Positions 36,190 to 46,658 are shown, counted from the first letter of the stretch. The stretch: 64,000 nucleotides of DNA from Gracilibacillus orientalis (GCF_900114645.1 NZ_FOTR01000002.1:372001-436000), one strand, 5' to 3'. The notes: generated by a model from the sequence alone, not told the origin. Made by a program: numbers and translations.

Positions 36190-37059
36190 TTATCCTTTGA
36201 CAGCTCCACTTGTCATACCTTTCATTACAGCTCGATTTAAGAATAGATATAGGAACAATGTTGGTAATACAGCCATGGAGATCGAAGCAAATGTTGGCCC
36301 CCATGCTCTTTGACCATACTGTCCTGCAAAACTCATTAAACCTGTTTGGATTGTTCTTAAATCAGAATCACTTACAAATGTCATGGCGAATATTAAATCG
36401 TTCCATACAAAGAAGAACTGAACAAGTGCGACTGTAACGACAGCGTTTAATATCATAGGAAGTCCTATTGAAAAGAAAATACGATAAATACTTGCTCCAT
36501 CCATAACTGCGGATTCTATCAATTCATTTGGTACAGCTTTAAAATAACTCGTAAATAAAAAGATGGTTAACGGTAAACCAAAAGCAATATATACTAAGAT
36601 TAAGCCAAATAAATTATTCAATAAACCTGTATGGAAGTACATCGTAAAGATAGGAAGTAAAACAATTGGAATCGGAACCATAATACCTGAGATAAAAAGT
36701 AACAAGATCACTTTTTTCATTTTCCATTGCATCTTTTCAATCGCAAATGCTGATGCTGCTCCAATTAATATAATAAAAAGCAATGCTGGAAACGTAGCAA
36801 TAATACTATTTTTAAAATATGTTCCCATATTGCCAGTGTTCCAAGCTTCTACATAATTTTGAAAGTAGAATCCTTCTGGTAGTGCGTACATTGGTGATGC
36901 ACTGAATTCTCCTGGTGCTTTTAATGAAGACATTAACAACCAAAATACCGGATAGACAGCGATCACCACTATGGTAAAAATCAGTAATTTTCCTAGCAAA
37001 TTAAAGATCGTATGTTTAAAATTAAACGGTTTCTTCTGTTTAGCTGTTGCTAATCCCAT
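36190..37059 (-). CDS. Sugar ABC permease (MalG/LplC type)
   Basis: A 289-residue permease with six helices and the cytoplasmic EAA loop (ESAVMDGASIYRIFFSIGLPM), which docks the ATPase. It is the second membrane subunit of the importer, 14 bases downstream of the first. GGAGGGG precedes the ATG. No ATPase is encoded nearby, as in Bacillus systems that share MsmX. Confidence 0.92.
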   Translation of the reverse strand: MGLATAKQKKPFNFKHTIFNLLGKLLIFTIVVIAVYPVFWLLMSSLKAPGEFSASPMYALPEGFYFQNYVEAWNTGNMGTYFKNSIIATFPALLFIILIGAASAFAIEKMQWKMKKVILLLFISGIMVPIPIVLLPIFTMYFHTGLLNNLFGLILVYIAFGLPLTIFLFTSYFKAVPNELIESAVMDGASIYRIFFSIGLPMILNAVVTVALVQFFFVWNDLIFAMTFVSDSDLRTIQTGLMSFAGQYGQRAWGPTFASISMAVLPTLFLYLFLNRAVMKGMTSGAVKG

Positions 37060-37073
37060 AGAAAATCCCCTCC

Positions 37074-37961
37074 TTATTTAGTTGCATCCTTCCATGAAAC
37101 TCTATATACAACTAGCGTAATAACTAAAGTAAGGAATAGTAAAACTAATGCAATCGTACTACCATATCCATAGTTACCACTTGTAAATGCTTGCTGATAC
37201 ATATAAACAGATAATGTGGTTGTCGACTTACCTGGCCCTCCATTTGTAAGTGCGACAACTTGCTCAAAGACTTTTAACGTCCCACTCAAACTAAAAATAA
37301 CAGAAGAGATAAGAATAGGCTTGATTAATGGTAAAACAATAAACTGTGTTAATTTCCAGCCTTTCGCTCCATCGATTTTAGCAGCTTCTAAGACATCTTC
37401 TGGCACATCCATAAGACCCGCATATAAAATAACGGCATAAAAACCCATTGCTTTCCAAATCTCCATAATACACAAAATCCAAAATGCTGTACTTGTCTGT
37501 CCCAACCATGGTTCAATATATTGTTCCATATTAAGAACTTCCAATAAACTATTGATTAAACCGTAATTTGGTGCAATCTCAAATAGTTTAGAGAATAGTT
37601 GCGCAATAGCTACTGTAGGTAAAACAACCGGAAAAAATACTAGTGTTCGAATTAAAAATGAAGCTTTTTTAATATAAAAAACGAACAATAAAGAAAGCAT
37701 TAAACCTAAAAATACTTGTCCTGTTGTCACTACTAACGTAAATTTAATGGTAGTCCATAGACTATTATAAAAATCTGGATCACTAAATATCGCAAAATAA
37801 TTACTAAGCCCAGCAAAATCAAAACCTTTAATTAATGATCCTTCAAAAAACGTATATACACTTGACCAAATGATGGGAACAAGCAACAATACCAAAAATA
37901 TCAACAACGCCGGAGCAATAAATAGAAAAATTGCTTTTCGATCACCTAATACCTTATGCAT
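37074..37961 (-). CDS. Sugar ABC permease (MalF/UgpA type)
   Basis: A 295-residue permease with six helices and an EAA loop (EAAKIDGAKGWKLTQFIVLPLI). It forms the channel with the following permease. The ATG at 37961 is chosen because GAGGTG is six bases upstream; a longer frame to 38033 has no such site. Confidence 0.9.
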   Translation of the reverse strand: MHKVLGDRKAIFLFIAPALLIFLVLLLVPIIWSSVYTFFEGSLIKGFDFAGLSNYFAIFSDPDFYNSLWTTIKFTLVVTTGQVFLGLMLSLLFVFYIKKASFLIRTLVFFPVVLPTVAIAQLFSKLFEIAPNYGLINSLLEVLNMEQYIEPWLGQTSTAFWILCIMEIWKAMGFYAVILYAGLMDVPEDVLEAAKIDGAKGWKLTQFIVLPLIKPILISSVIFSLSGTLKVFEQVVALTNGGPGKSTTTLSVYMYQQAFTSGNYGYGSTIALVLLFLTLVITLVVYRVSWKDATK

Positions 37962-38073
37962 CTTTATCACCTCAAATATCCGATTGGATCTTTTACTTAG
38001 AAAGGAAGATTGGTATATCCACGCAGGCGCCATAAACTAGGCAATTACCCAATCAGCGCTCTGCGCTTTTCTA

Positions 38074-39369
38074 TTATTTTTTAAGTTCTTCGTCTAGTAA
38101 TTCTAAGTATTCTTCAGGAGAAATATCTCCATTCACTAATAATTGTGCATTTTGCTCTGCTACTAGTTTCTGGTCTGCATTAAACCTACCTTCAAACCAT
38201 AGGGCGGCATTTTCAGCACTATCGATCGTATCTAATGTTAGCTCTGTTAATGGACTAACATCTTCTGGCATATTTTCGACAGTGAATCCTGAAACCATCC
38301 CCATTTCTTTCATCGCTTTATCTCCATATCCAGTAAATGCTTCTTTCACCCAATCTGCCATTTGTTCATCATATTTATCCGCTGATAGACTTAAAGTTAA
38401 ACCGGCATTCATGGACCAATCTGAAAGTTTACCTTCTCCACCTTCTACTAATGGAGTATTGAATAATCCAATATTATCTATGCCTATTTGATTTCTATCC
38501 TCATTATTGAAATTGGCTACATCCCAACTACCACTGTAATACATTGCTGCTTGACCTTGTAAAAATGTATCTAATGCCGTGTCAGAATCTATTGTATTCA
38601 CACCTTGACCGAAATAACCATCCTGACCCATATTTTGAACAGTTGTTGCCGCTTCCACAAATCCTTGATCCGTAATACTTAAATCGCCATTACTTACATC
38701 TTCCATCGCATTTGCTCCATAGTATCGGATAACATAACCATTGATTAACCTAGTGATTGGCCATCTTTCCTTACCTGCTACTGCAAATGGTTGAACCCCC
38801 GCTTCCAATAACTTATCACTCGCTGTTAATAAATCAGCCCATGTTTCTGGAACTTCTAATCCATTCTCATCAAAAATTTCTTTGTTATACCAAAATCCTT
38901 CAATATTCAATTCTACTGGTAACGCATATAAACCACGACCACTACTTAATTGTTCTAGTAAATCAACAGCAGCCGGATTTAGCTCTTCATAGATTCCTAA
39001 ATCGTTAAATGCTTCCTCAATATTTAATACAGAACCATTATCAATCAAGTCACCCAGTTGATTTGATTCATATTTAAATAATTCTGGTAAATCATTACTT
39101 GCAGCAAGAAGCGATATTTGTTGTAGTATATTATTTTGTTCAATCGTTTCTATTTGCAAATCTGTATCTGATTGTTCTGCATCAAAATCTGATAAAATTT
39201 TTGCCTCTTGCACTTCTGGTGTGTCCTCTGAAATAAAGTTGATTTCTCTTTGATCACTAGAACTTCTTTCACTTTCATTATTCTCATTTGCTTCATCGTT
39301 TGAACTACATCCAACAATAATTAATAACATAAGTGCAAATGTAAGCGTAAGAACAGCCTTTAATTTCAT
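38074..39369 (-). CDS. Sugar ABC substrate-binding lipoprotein
   Basis: A 431-residue cluster-B binding protein with a lipobox (LIIVGCSSN), captured sugars being passed to the two permeases. The neighbouring rhamnosidases and YesMN regulators suggest a rhamnogalacturonan or rhamnosyl oligosaccharide. The start at 39369 gives a normal signal peptide and has AAGGGG upstream; the frame to 39423 would spoil it. Confidence 0.9.
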   Translation of the reverse strand: MKLKAVLTLTFALMLLIIVGCSSNDEANENNESERSSSDQREINFISEDTPEVQEAKILSDFDAEQSDTDLQIETIEQNNILQQISLLAASNDLPELFKYESNQLGDLIDNGSVLNIEEAFNDLGIYEELNPAAVDLLEQLSSGRGLYALPVELNIEGFWYNKEIFDENGLEVPETWADLLTASDKLLEAGVQPFAVAGKERWPITRLINGYVIRYYGANAMEDVSNGDLSITDQGFVEAATTVQNMGQDGYFGQGVNTIDSDTALDTFLQGQAAMYYSGSWDVANFNNEDRNQIGIDNIGLFNTPLVEGGEGKLSDWSMNAGLTLSLSADKYDEQMADWVKEAFTGYGDKAMKEMGMVSGFTVENMPEDVSPLTELTLDTIDSAENAALWFEGRFNADQKLVAEQNAQLLVNGDISPEEYLELLDEELKK

Positions 39370-39400
39370 TGCCAAAACCCCTTTTTTATATAAATTTTGA

Positions 39401-39426
39401 TTACAATTTAATTGTAAGCGCAAACA
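39401..39426 (-). promoter_or_regulatory. Palindrome and cre-like site before the ABC operon
   Basis: TTACAATT and AATTGTAA (39401-39417) are inverted around one base, followed by TGTAAGCGCAAACA (39413-39426), which matches the cre consensus at 13 of 14 positions. Expected roles are binding of the AraC-type regulator and CcpA; a promoter of good quality was not identified. Confidence 0.55.
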
Positions 39427-39506
39427 TTTTTAAATGTAATCGCTTTATTTTTCAGTAAAATGTCTGTTTTCTTAAGGTTCTTTTTCAAAAAAAGAAGATA
39501 TATCCA

Positions 39507-40994
39507 CTATTTAGATATACCTTCCTTATATTTTCCAGGGGAGACATCTGTATGTTTTTTAAAAGTATCTGAAAAATGCCTATATGTTGCGTATCCTATA
39601 TTTTGGCTTACTTCCGCTACTGTATCACCATGTCTTAACATAAGCTTAGCCATTTCGATACGCAAATGAGTCAAATATTTTATATATGTCATACCCATGA
39701 CCTCTTTAAACAATGCACTAAAATAATTTGGGTTTAAACCGACTTCTTCCGCAATTTCTTGCAAGGATATATTCTGGTTATAATGACGATGAATGTATTT
39801 GCATGCTCTTTCCACTAAATAATGCTGTTTAGAACGTTGATATTCTTGAGATGAACTAATAATCCAATTAATATTGGAAGAAATCCATTTTTTTAATTCA
39901 TCTTTTGACTTTACATTTTGTAATTCCGTTTGCGACAGAAATGTATTCGTATTGTTTATAGTGTATTGAAACTCCTCCACTGTTTCAAAACAGAGATAAA
40001 ATAACTTTAATAGTTTTTCCTCCTGTAAACTTCTATCAGAGGTTTCTTGTTCTAATTTTTGGAAATAATTATTTAGTGATTCATAAACTAAATCTTGATC
40101 ACCTAAAATAATATGATATAAAATCTCTTTCTCTTCTATTGAAATAAATTTTGATATTTTTGAACTTCTATTTATTTCTTCGAATACTATCATTCCTTTT
40201 AATTGTCGAAATATTGCATGTTTATAGGCTTTTAATGCTTCTTCATAGCTGTTTCGTAATTCAGCTGCGTCCGTTCGCATATTTCCTATACCAACAATCT
40301 GATTCTCGTTCGTGACACCCGCTAGATCTTTTAAAATGATGGATGTATCAGATGTATACATGTAAATAACAACAATATTATTTAATCCTGTACTTATAGC
40401 GATGGGAAAATAATGCTCTGAACGTTGTTGTAATGGAAGTGATGTAGCATCATGGATAATTACCATAAAACCAACTATGTTCTTCTCACTCTCATCGGCC
40501 ATTTCGGTTTGCCAATTTTCAAAACTGTTAGGGTTATGAAGCAATAGGTCCATCGTTATTTTTTCGATTTTTATTTGTTCTGTTTGATTTGCATTCTCTT
40601 TCAATGCCACTAATTCTTGTTGTTTTTTCACATGCTCCAAAATCTTTTCAATTGTTTCCTTTATTGTTGGAATAGTTATCGGCTTCTCTAAGTAATCTAT
40701 TACGCCCAATTTAAGTGCACTACGAACGTATTCAAACTCATTGAATCCGCTGAACACGACACACAATGTATCTGGCGATTTTTGTAATATTTCTTTTACT
40801 AACGTTAGTCCATCTTTACCTGGCATACGAATATCGGTAAAGACAATATTCGGTTTATGTTCATTAAATAATCTTATCCCATCTTCCCCATTATCTGCTG
40901 TTCCAACTATCTCGATCCCATAACTAGACCAATCAATCATTTTTTTCATACCTTCTAGTACAATAAATTCATCATCTATTATAATCGCTTTCAT
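39507..40994 (-). CDS. YesN-type response regulator (AraC output)
   Basis: A 495-residue regulator. The receiver domain (1-120) carries the phosphorylation Asp in VFTDIRMPGKDG (about 55) and the switch Lys in LEKP. A long middle region leads to a C-terminal pair of AraC helix-turn-helices (about 395-490, ISLQEIAEEVGLNPNYF and VAEVSQNIGYATYRHFSDTF). It overlaps the kinase gene by 23 bases and has AAAGGAG upstream. It likely activates the ABC/rhamnosidase genes just downstream. Confidence 0.92.
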   Translation of the reverse strand: MKAIIIDDEFIVLEGMKKMIDWSSYGIEIVGTADNGEDGIRLFNEHKPNIVFTDIRMPGKDGLTLVKEILQKSPDTLCVVFSGFNEFEYVRSALKLGVIDYLEKPITIPTIKETIEKILEHVKKQQELVALKENANQTEQIKIEKITMDLLLHNPNSFENWQTEMADESEKNIVGFMVIIHDATSLPLQQRSEHYFPIAISTGLNNIVVIYMYTSDTSIILKDLAGVTNENQIVGIGNMRTDAAELRNSYEEALKAYKHAIFRQLKGMIVFEEINRSSKISKFISIEEKEILYHIILGDQDLVYESLNNYFQKLEQETSDRSLQEEKLLKLFYLCFETVEEFQYTINNTNTFLSQTELQNVKSKDELKKWISSNINWIISSSQEYQRSKQHYLVERACKYIHRHYNQNISLQEIAEEVGLNPNYFSALFKEVMGMTYIKYLTHLRIEMAKLMLRHGDTVAEVSQNIGYATYRHFSDTFKKHTDVSPGKYKEGISK

Positions 40995-42741
40995 TTATAT
41001 AAACTCCTTTAGCATTAGGATTGTAGCTAATCTTAACTACCGTTCCTTTACCTATCATGCTTTTCATTTTGAAAGAGCTAGATCTACCATAATATAATTC
41101 CAATCTTTCTTTTATATTATTTAAACCATATCCCTGATTAGTGGCTTTTTTATCTTTCATACCCACACCATTATCAGCTATCACAAATTCGATCATTTCA
41201 TTATACTGTCTGCCTTTAATTATAATCTTACCAGGCCCTATTTTCTTTTCTAATCCGTGATAAATAGAGTTTTCTACTATTGGTTGTAACATCAATTTTA
41301 ATATGAGTATTTCGTTTATATTAGGATCAATTTCTGTGATATATTCAAATCGATTGTTATAGCGAATGTTTTGAATCGTCATATAATGATCAATATGTTT
41401 TATTTCTTCTAGTATTGGAATTTCTGTTTTTCCTTTACTCAACGTAATTTTAAAACTCTCGGATAATGCAACAGACATTTTTTCTATTTCACTTTGCTGA
41501 TTCATGACCGCCATCCAATAGATAGAATCTAATGTATTATATAAAAAATGCGGATTAATATGTGCCTGTAATACTCTAAGTTCAGCTTCACGTTCTTTTA
41601 CTTCATGTTGTTTCACATTTTCCATCAGTTCTTTATTATCAATCGCCATTTTTTTAAAAGTTTCACCAATTTGGCCTACCTCATCATTTTTAAATTTTTC
41701 TGTGAAACCAAACTCACCTTTTGACCACCTGATCATCATCACTTTTAATTTCTCAAGTGGATTTGTAATCGTTTTCGATAACATAATCGATAACATAATG
41801 GCAATAACAGATATAATAGAAGCGATTACCAATGTGATATTGCGAATAGAATGTAATTCTTTTAGTAATGCATCTTCAGGGATAATATGCACAAAATTCC
41901 ATCCTGTGGTCTTATTTTGAAATTGACTCTGTATAAACCCATCTTCTTCTATCACTTTAGTAACATCACTCATATCATCGTTTTCTCTAAAAATTTGCTC
42001 CATCTTATCATCACTAGAATAGACAATATCCTTTTCATCATCTATCTCATTTGTTACCATGAAATCCTGTTCATTTTCCACAGCTTTATTTTGTTGAAAC
42101 AAGGATTTATTAATATTAATTATTAAGAAACCCATCTCTTCAAATTCCATATCTCTAGGATCTAACAACCATTTAACGGTAGATATAGAATGATCATCAT
42201 TAGGATTTAATACATTATAGGTAAAAAAAACTTCTCTTCCTCTCGCAGAAACAGCTCTTTCAAACCACTCAGATTGTTGTACTACTAAAGCTTTATCATC
42301 TCCTTCGTATACACCTAGATTATCTGATTTACCATTACAAATTGCACGGTATTGATTATCAACCAAACATACGGAATCTATATATTCTCGCTCTACTATG
42401 TAATTTGAAATAATGGTTTGAAGTTGAAATGCTGCAACTTGCTCATTTTCGTCTAATCCGATGCTTGTTAATTGGTTTTGCAGCTCTGAATTTGAAAGAA
42501 TATAGCGATTCATCTTAATAATACTGTTAAAAACATAATCGATCCGATCATTAAATGTTTTTAACTGTTCATGATAATAATTCGTATAGTTTTCCTTAAT
42601 CGAATTAGCTGAGATATTATATGCAATAATGCCTACTAAAAAAATAGGTGGTATAGATAATATAATTAACACCAAAAGAAAACGCTCTCTTAATTTCCGA
42701 ATCTGTAATTTTTCTATTAGCATACGTTTTAATTTTTTCAT
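40972..42741 (-). CDS. YesM-type sensor histidine kinase
   Basis: A 589-residue membrane kinase with two helices (about 18-40 and 290-312) flanking an extracellular sensor, a HAMP linker, the His-kinase domain with the phosphorylated His in QAHINPHFLYNTLD and an ATPase domain (NSIYHGL, DNGVGM). It should sense an extracellular pectin fragment and phosphorylate the adjoining regulator. AGGAG lies 11 bases from the ATG, a somewhat long gap. Confidence 0.92.
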   Translation of the reverse strand: MKKLKRMLIEKLQIRKLRERFLLVLIILSIPPIFLVGIIAYNISANSIKENYTNYYHEQLKTFNDRIDYVFNSIIKMNRYILSNSELQNQLTSIGLDENEQVAAFQLQTIISNYIVEREYIDSVCLVDNQYRAICNGKSDNLGVYEGDDKALVVQQSEWFERAVSARGREVFFTYNVLNPNDDHSISTVKWLLDPRDMEFEEMGFLIININKSLFQQNKAVENEQDFMVTNEIDDEKDIVYSSDDKMEQIFRENDDMSDVTKVIEEDGFIQSQFQNKTTGWNFVHIIPEDALLKELHSIRNITLVIASIISVIAIMLSIMLSKTITNPLEKLKVMMIRWSKGEFGFTEKFKNDEVGQIGETFKKMAIDNKELMENVKQHEVKEREAELRVLQAHINPHFLYNTLDSIYWMAVMNQQSEIEKMSVALSESFKITLSKGKTEIPILEEIKHIDHYMTIQNIRYNNRFEYITEIDPNINEILILKLMLQPIVENSIYHGLEKKIGPGKIIIKGRQYNEMIEFVIADNGVGMKDKKATNQGYGLNNIKERLELYYGRSSSFKMKSMIGKGTVVKISYNPNAKGVYINESDYNR

Positions 42742-43219
42742 GTCAATTAAGCTCCTATAGCTGGAAGATTTTATAATGGGTTAGTTGCAGTGGATATATT
42801 GGAAGTATGGTATTTATTTCGTTTGTTGTCAATTCCTTTTGGTGGACTGATAGGTATAAAGTTTTATTTGTACAGCTAAAGCAATATCCTTTACTGTGGT
42901 TGTGTTTCTTTTTCTCTTTTATGGAGATTTTGAGGATAAGGAGGTTATGCTCATGATTGTTAGGGCACAATTTGTGGAACTCTAGATTATTGCCAATGAA
43001 ATGTACCATCCTTGACATAGTTTTCTCCACGGAATGACAGACTATCTACCACTTTATACCTTCCGGATGATCAAAGTTAAAAACCTTAGTTTTTGGAATC
43101 AGCAATGTTATACTTGTTGTATAAATTTGAGTGATTCTCAATAAGAGCATTCTTCTGTAAACGGGCCCTATCGTGGAACAAAGAGATGCTATATTGTTGA
43201 TGATTAGGAGGCGCGAATC
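42742..43219. other. Gene-poor gap with an orphan ribosome binding site
   Basis: A 91-codon open frame on the minus strand (43030-42755) has no ribosome binding site or recognisable product. On the plus strand AAGGAGG at 42938-42944 is followed by a ten-codon frame (42953-42985, MIVRAQFVEL) that may be a leader or the remnant of a lost gene. Nothing else is supported. Confidence 0.4.
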
Positions 43220-44230
43220 ATGACAAAGCTATATCCTGTACATAATTTTAGTGAATTATATCCAATTACATTAGAGAAAATGTCATATAGTGATGTACTG
43301 CCCTATGATTCTGGAATGTTAGATGTCGGAGATGGACATCACATTTATTGGGAGACTTGTGGAAATCCGAACGGAAAGCCTGTTTTGGTTGTGCATGGTG
43401 GACCAGGATCCGGAGCAACTCCCTATTGGAGACAATTTTTTAATCCGAATTTGTATCATATTATTTTATTTGATCAAAGAGGATGTGGCAGAAGTTACCC
43501 AAATGCTGGGGATACAGGGTCTGCTCTGATTGCTAATACCACAGAACATCTTATTTCAGATATGGAAAAAATTAGAACAAAGATGAAAGTCGATAAATGG
43601 ATGTTGTTTGCTGGTTCGTGGGGCACAACTCTTTCTTTGGCGTATGCAGTAACTTATCCAAACCGTGTTACAGAATTAATACTCTGGGGTGTTGGTACCA
43701 CACAAAAACAAGAGATTGACTGGCTAACATGGGAAATGAGGCACATCTTTCCAAAAGAATTTGATGATTTGTTATATCCCATAAAAGACATAATGGGAGA
43801 TCGAAATATTCCGCTGGCATACAATGAACTTCTAATATCTTCTGACCCTGCAATATGTATGCCTGCTTCGTGGGCTTGGTGTACATGGGAAGACCGTATT
43901 GTAAGTTTAGGAAATCATGTAAGTCCAAGTGAAAGATATTTTGATGATCGTTTCAGACTTTGTTTTGCAAGGCTTGTAACACATTATTTTGGGAATTATG
44001 CATTTTTAGATAATAATTATATCGTAGGTAATATTCAAAACATTAAAGACATCCCTCTAATTATGGTGAAAGGTCGATTGGATATAAGTTCACAGTTAAG
44101 TATTACCTGGGCGATGCATAAACAACATCCATTATCTGATCTGTATTTAATTGATAACTCAGGTCACGGCGGTTCTGAATATATGCATCGAGTATTGATT
44201 GGTGCAACTGAATATTTTGTAACACAATAA
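43220..44230 (+). CDS. pip: Proline iminopeptidase (S33)
   Basis: A 336-residue cytoplasmic alpha/beta hydrolase that removes N-terminal proline. The oxyanion segment VVHGGPGSGA, FDQRGCGRS, the nucleophile in AGSWGTTLSLAYA and the catalytic His in DNSGHGG are visible and match Pip rather than other S33 members. Length is normal. TAGGAGG precedes the ATG. It stands alone between minus-strand operons. Confidence 0.88.
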   Translation: MTKLYPVHNFSELYPITLEKMSYSDVLPYDSGMLDVGDGHHIYWETCGNPNGKPVLVVHGGPGSGATPYWRQFFNPNLYHIILFDQRGCGRSYPNAGDTGSALIANTTEHLISDMEKIRTKMKVDKWMLFAGSWGTTLSLAYAVTYPNRVTELILWGVGTTQKQEIDWLTWEMRHIFPKEFDDLLYPIKDIMGDRNIPLAYNELLISSDPAICMPASWAWCTWEDRIVSLGNHVSPSERYFDDRFRLCFARLVTHYFGNYAFLDNNYIVGNIQNIKDIPLIMVKGRLDISSQLSITWAMHKQHPLSDLYLIDNSGHGGSEYMHRVLIGATEYFVTQ

Positions 44231-44436
44231 TCTTGATCCTGACTTTTATTTGATCTTTTTTATGATAAAAGCTCCCATCCACAGTTGCATTACACATATT
44301 AAAAAAGGGGGAATTTCGGCTTCTAGTTCTTTTGGTTTCTAGATATTTATGTGTTTTGGATTTGTTAAGTACATATTCTTAAGTAAAATACCATGAAATA
44401 TTACAACAATATGGCGCATTTATGGAACATCAAAAA

Positions 44437-44476
44437 CCTAATTTCTCACTAAAGGTACGGAGAAATTAGGCTTTTA
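44437..44476 (-). terminator. Terminator at the end of the acetylesterase gene
   Basis: CCTAATTTCTC (44437-44447) / GAGAAATTAGG (44460-44470). On the minus strand it begins at the TAA that would end the restored acetylesterase frame (44468-44466). T- and A-rich flanks suit both directions, so it may also serve pip. Confidence 0.75.
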
Positions 44477-46153
44477 AATTTTTTGAAATTGTCAATAAGT
44501 AGACCGGTTTATCTTCAAATCCCATTATATATGCTTTCCATAAATCATTTTGTTGTGCGGCGTTGGCATTAAAGCCAATTTGCCCATCCTCAATATTTAG
44601 TGTTACTCCATCTGCACTTGGAGTACAATTCGTATAATTTACCGGATCCTGGCTTCCGAAGTTTCATAAGGCTCAGGGTAAGCACTATTCGGTGCAGGTC
44701 CTAAATCTGTAATAGAAGTAGGAACGATATATGGAGTTTCATCTCTTGTTCCTTCCAGTAAATCAGCTAATACTTTTGCTTGTGGTGTTGCTGGATCATC
44801 ATTAACTACAGCTTTCGCACCATCAATGAACATTTTAGCAAAATGATCAACACCAGCATCATTTGGATGAGTTCCATCTACTTTTCCACCTCGTACTCCC
44901 CTAAAATAGTAATCTGTACTCGTAGCATCTCTACCCAAAATTTCACAAAGCTCTGAATACCATGCAAGTGAAGGTGCATTAAGATCTACAAAGGCAATAT
45001 CTGTGGCACCTGCCGTAACTTTTTCTTCAACATATTGTTTTCCTATCTCAGGAAAACCTTCTAAAGTGGAAGACCATGTGTTTGTTGCTGCATCGTATTG
45101 ATAAGCCCTATGCCGATCTATTGGGCCTACAATAATGAAATTAGCTCCCTTTTGATGAACATAATCATAATAATTGGAAATACCCTCATAGTAACCTTCT
45201 GGACCGTCCGTTTTATGATTATGTCCAAACTCAAAGAATACAGTATCACCAGGCTTAATCCGTTCTTTAAACTGATCAAAATGAGGTATACTGCTGTAGG
45301 CATTCAGTCCGCTCTCAGCATGATTAGATACCGCTACTTCTTGGCCTATATATTTGGATAGCGCTTGCCCAACGCCGGAATAGTTTTGAAGCCTAAAATA
45401 AGGAAGTGGCGCTAATTGATCATTAACTGTTGAGTCACCAAGTACCCAAAGCGTTTTACCTTGTTTCTTCTGTTGAATCTTGGCAGAAGAAATTGCTGCA
45501 TTTTCACCACTTACTGCGATATTTAGCATAGTATCTTCGTATGTCCCTGTTACTTTGGAGTAAACGTCTTGTATATTGACATTAAATTCATAAGTCATAC
45601 TAGTGCCAGCAGGAATGGCCTTTTCTGTTAAATGAAAATGTCTTTTTTCAGAAAATAAATTGACGATTGCATCTTTGCTTTGATCTGCACCTGTTAAAGT
45701 AACTTTTACTTTGTAATAAGTATTTGGAGTAACATTTAATGCAAAACGGATTGGCATACCTGGATCCGTTACAGCTACAGCATCATGTTTCGCATTTTTG
45801 GGCTTAGGCTTGGAAACATTTTGTAGTTTAATTTCCTGCCCTTCCTGCATGACAAAACCATCACTTCTATTATCTTCTTTATAACCATCAGGACCCAATC
45901 CCAAAAAACCGTACCCTTTTTCCTTTGTGTATGCTAAATCGGAGGGTACGCTTGAATAACCATTTGCCACATCTTCAGAGGAACCAAAGTCGAACTTCCA
46001 CATTTTGGATTCCTTGTTGAGCTGGTCAGCATGGTAACCTTGACCCTCCTTGTAACTTTTAGTTTCTGTAGCTCCTTCTACACGAATAGCGTTTGTCATA
46101 CACGTCGCTGTAAGTATACAACCAAACATAAACAAAATTCCTAACTTTTTCAC
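44466..46153 (-). pseudogene. Rhamnogalacturonan acetylesterase with C-terminal frameshift (CE12)
   Basis: A secreted SGNH esterase that removes acetyl groups from rhamnogalacturonan. The start is GTG at 46153, followed by a signal peptide, a beta-sandwich domain (about 40-225) and the CE12 domain (GDSTV with the Ser, FGHN, and DGTHPN with Asp and His). The reading frame stops at 44639 after 504 residues (ending ETSEARIR). In the next frame, coding continues as QDPVNYTNCTPSADG... for about 60 residues to TAA at 44468, right before the terminator. One missing base in 44642-44663 explains this. The catalytic part is whole, so activity may remain. Confidence 0.82.
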
Positions 46154-46268
46154 AAAACATTTCTCCCTTCGTCAATTGATAGATTCAAACTGATATGCCC
46201 CTGTTTTATACGTTTCATCGATTCCACTGCTAACAAGCTGAATAGGCAGCAATCGAATATGGATAAAT

Positions 46269-46278
46269 TCACCTCCTC
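46269..46278 (-). promoter_or_regulatory. Orphan strong Shine-Dalgarno upstream of the acetylesterase
   Basis: GAGGAGGTGA on the minus strand lies about 115 bases before the GTG start and has no gene of its own. The pectinase gene has the same motif at nearly the same distance. It could be an mRNA-stabilising site. Confidence 0.45.
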
Positions 46279-46476
46279 TAAGAATCTGTCATTCTTCCAA
46301 CCCTTCTCGTATTCATGCAGTGTCTTATTCCAATAACATTGGTTTTCTTACTTAATCGTCTGATCAAGATCTGTAATCTTCATCCGGGCCATTGATGTGA
46401 ATATAATGGATACATCCCTACGCCCTATAAGTTGTTCATGTCTTTTATGAAATGGAATTCCGAAAATACAAATAAA

Positions 46477-46490
46477 TGTTAGCGGTTACA
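46477..46490 (+). promoter_or_regulatory. cre site upstream of the acetylesterase
   Basis: TGTTAGCGGTTACA fits the cre consensus TGWNANCGNTNWCA at every position. It lies about 325 bases upstream of the acetylesterase start; CcpA repression is expected. The rest of the 610-base gap holds no gene apart from the duplicated fragment at 46659. Confidence 0.65.
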
Positions 46491-46658
46491 TTACTATTCA
46501 TTATAATGCGAACATTAAGTTATTTCATTGACTGGTAATGTCATATTTTTTTAAAAATTTATCTGAGAGATCTTTGTGGTCAGGTTCCTTTCCCATCGAT
46601 TTATTATTGGGGATTTTCAGATTTTTCAGCCCTTAAGCCACAAACTTAGTGAATGTGA

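Noticed and set aside
42755-43030. 91-codon frame on the minus strand between the kinase and pip genes
   Set aside because: No ribosome binding site, no recognisable domain and an odd amino acid composition.
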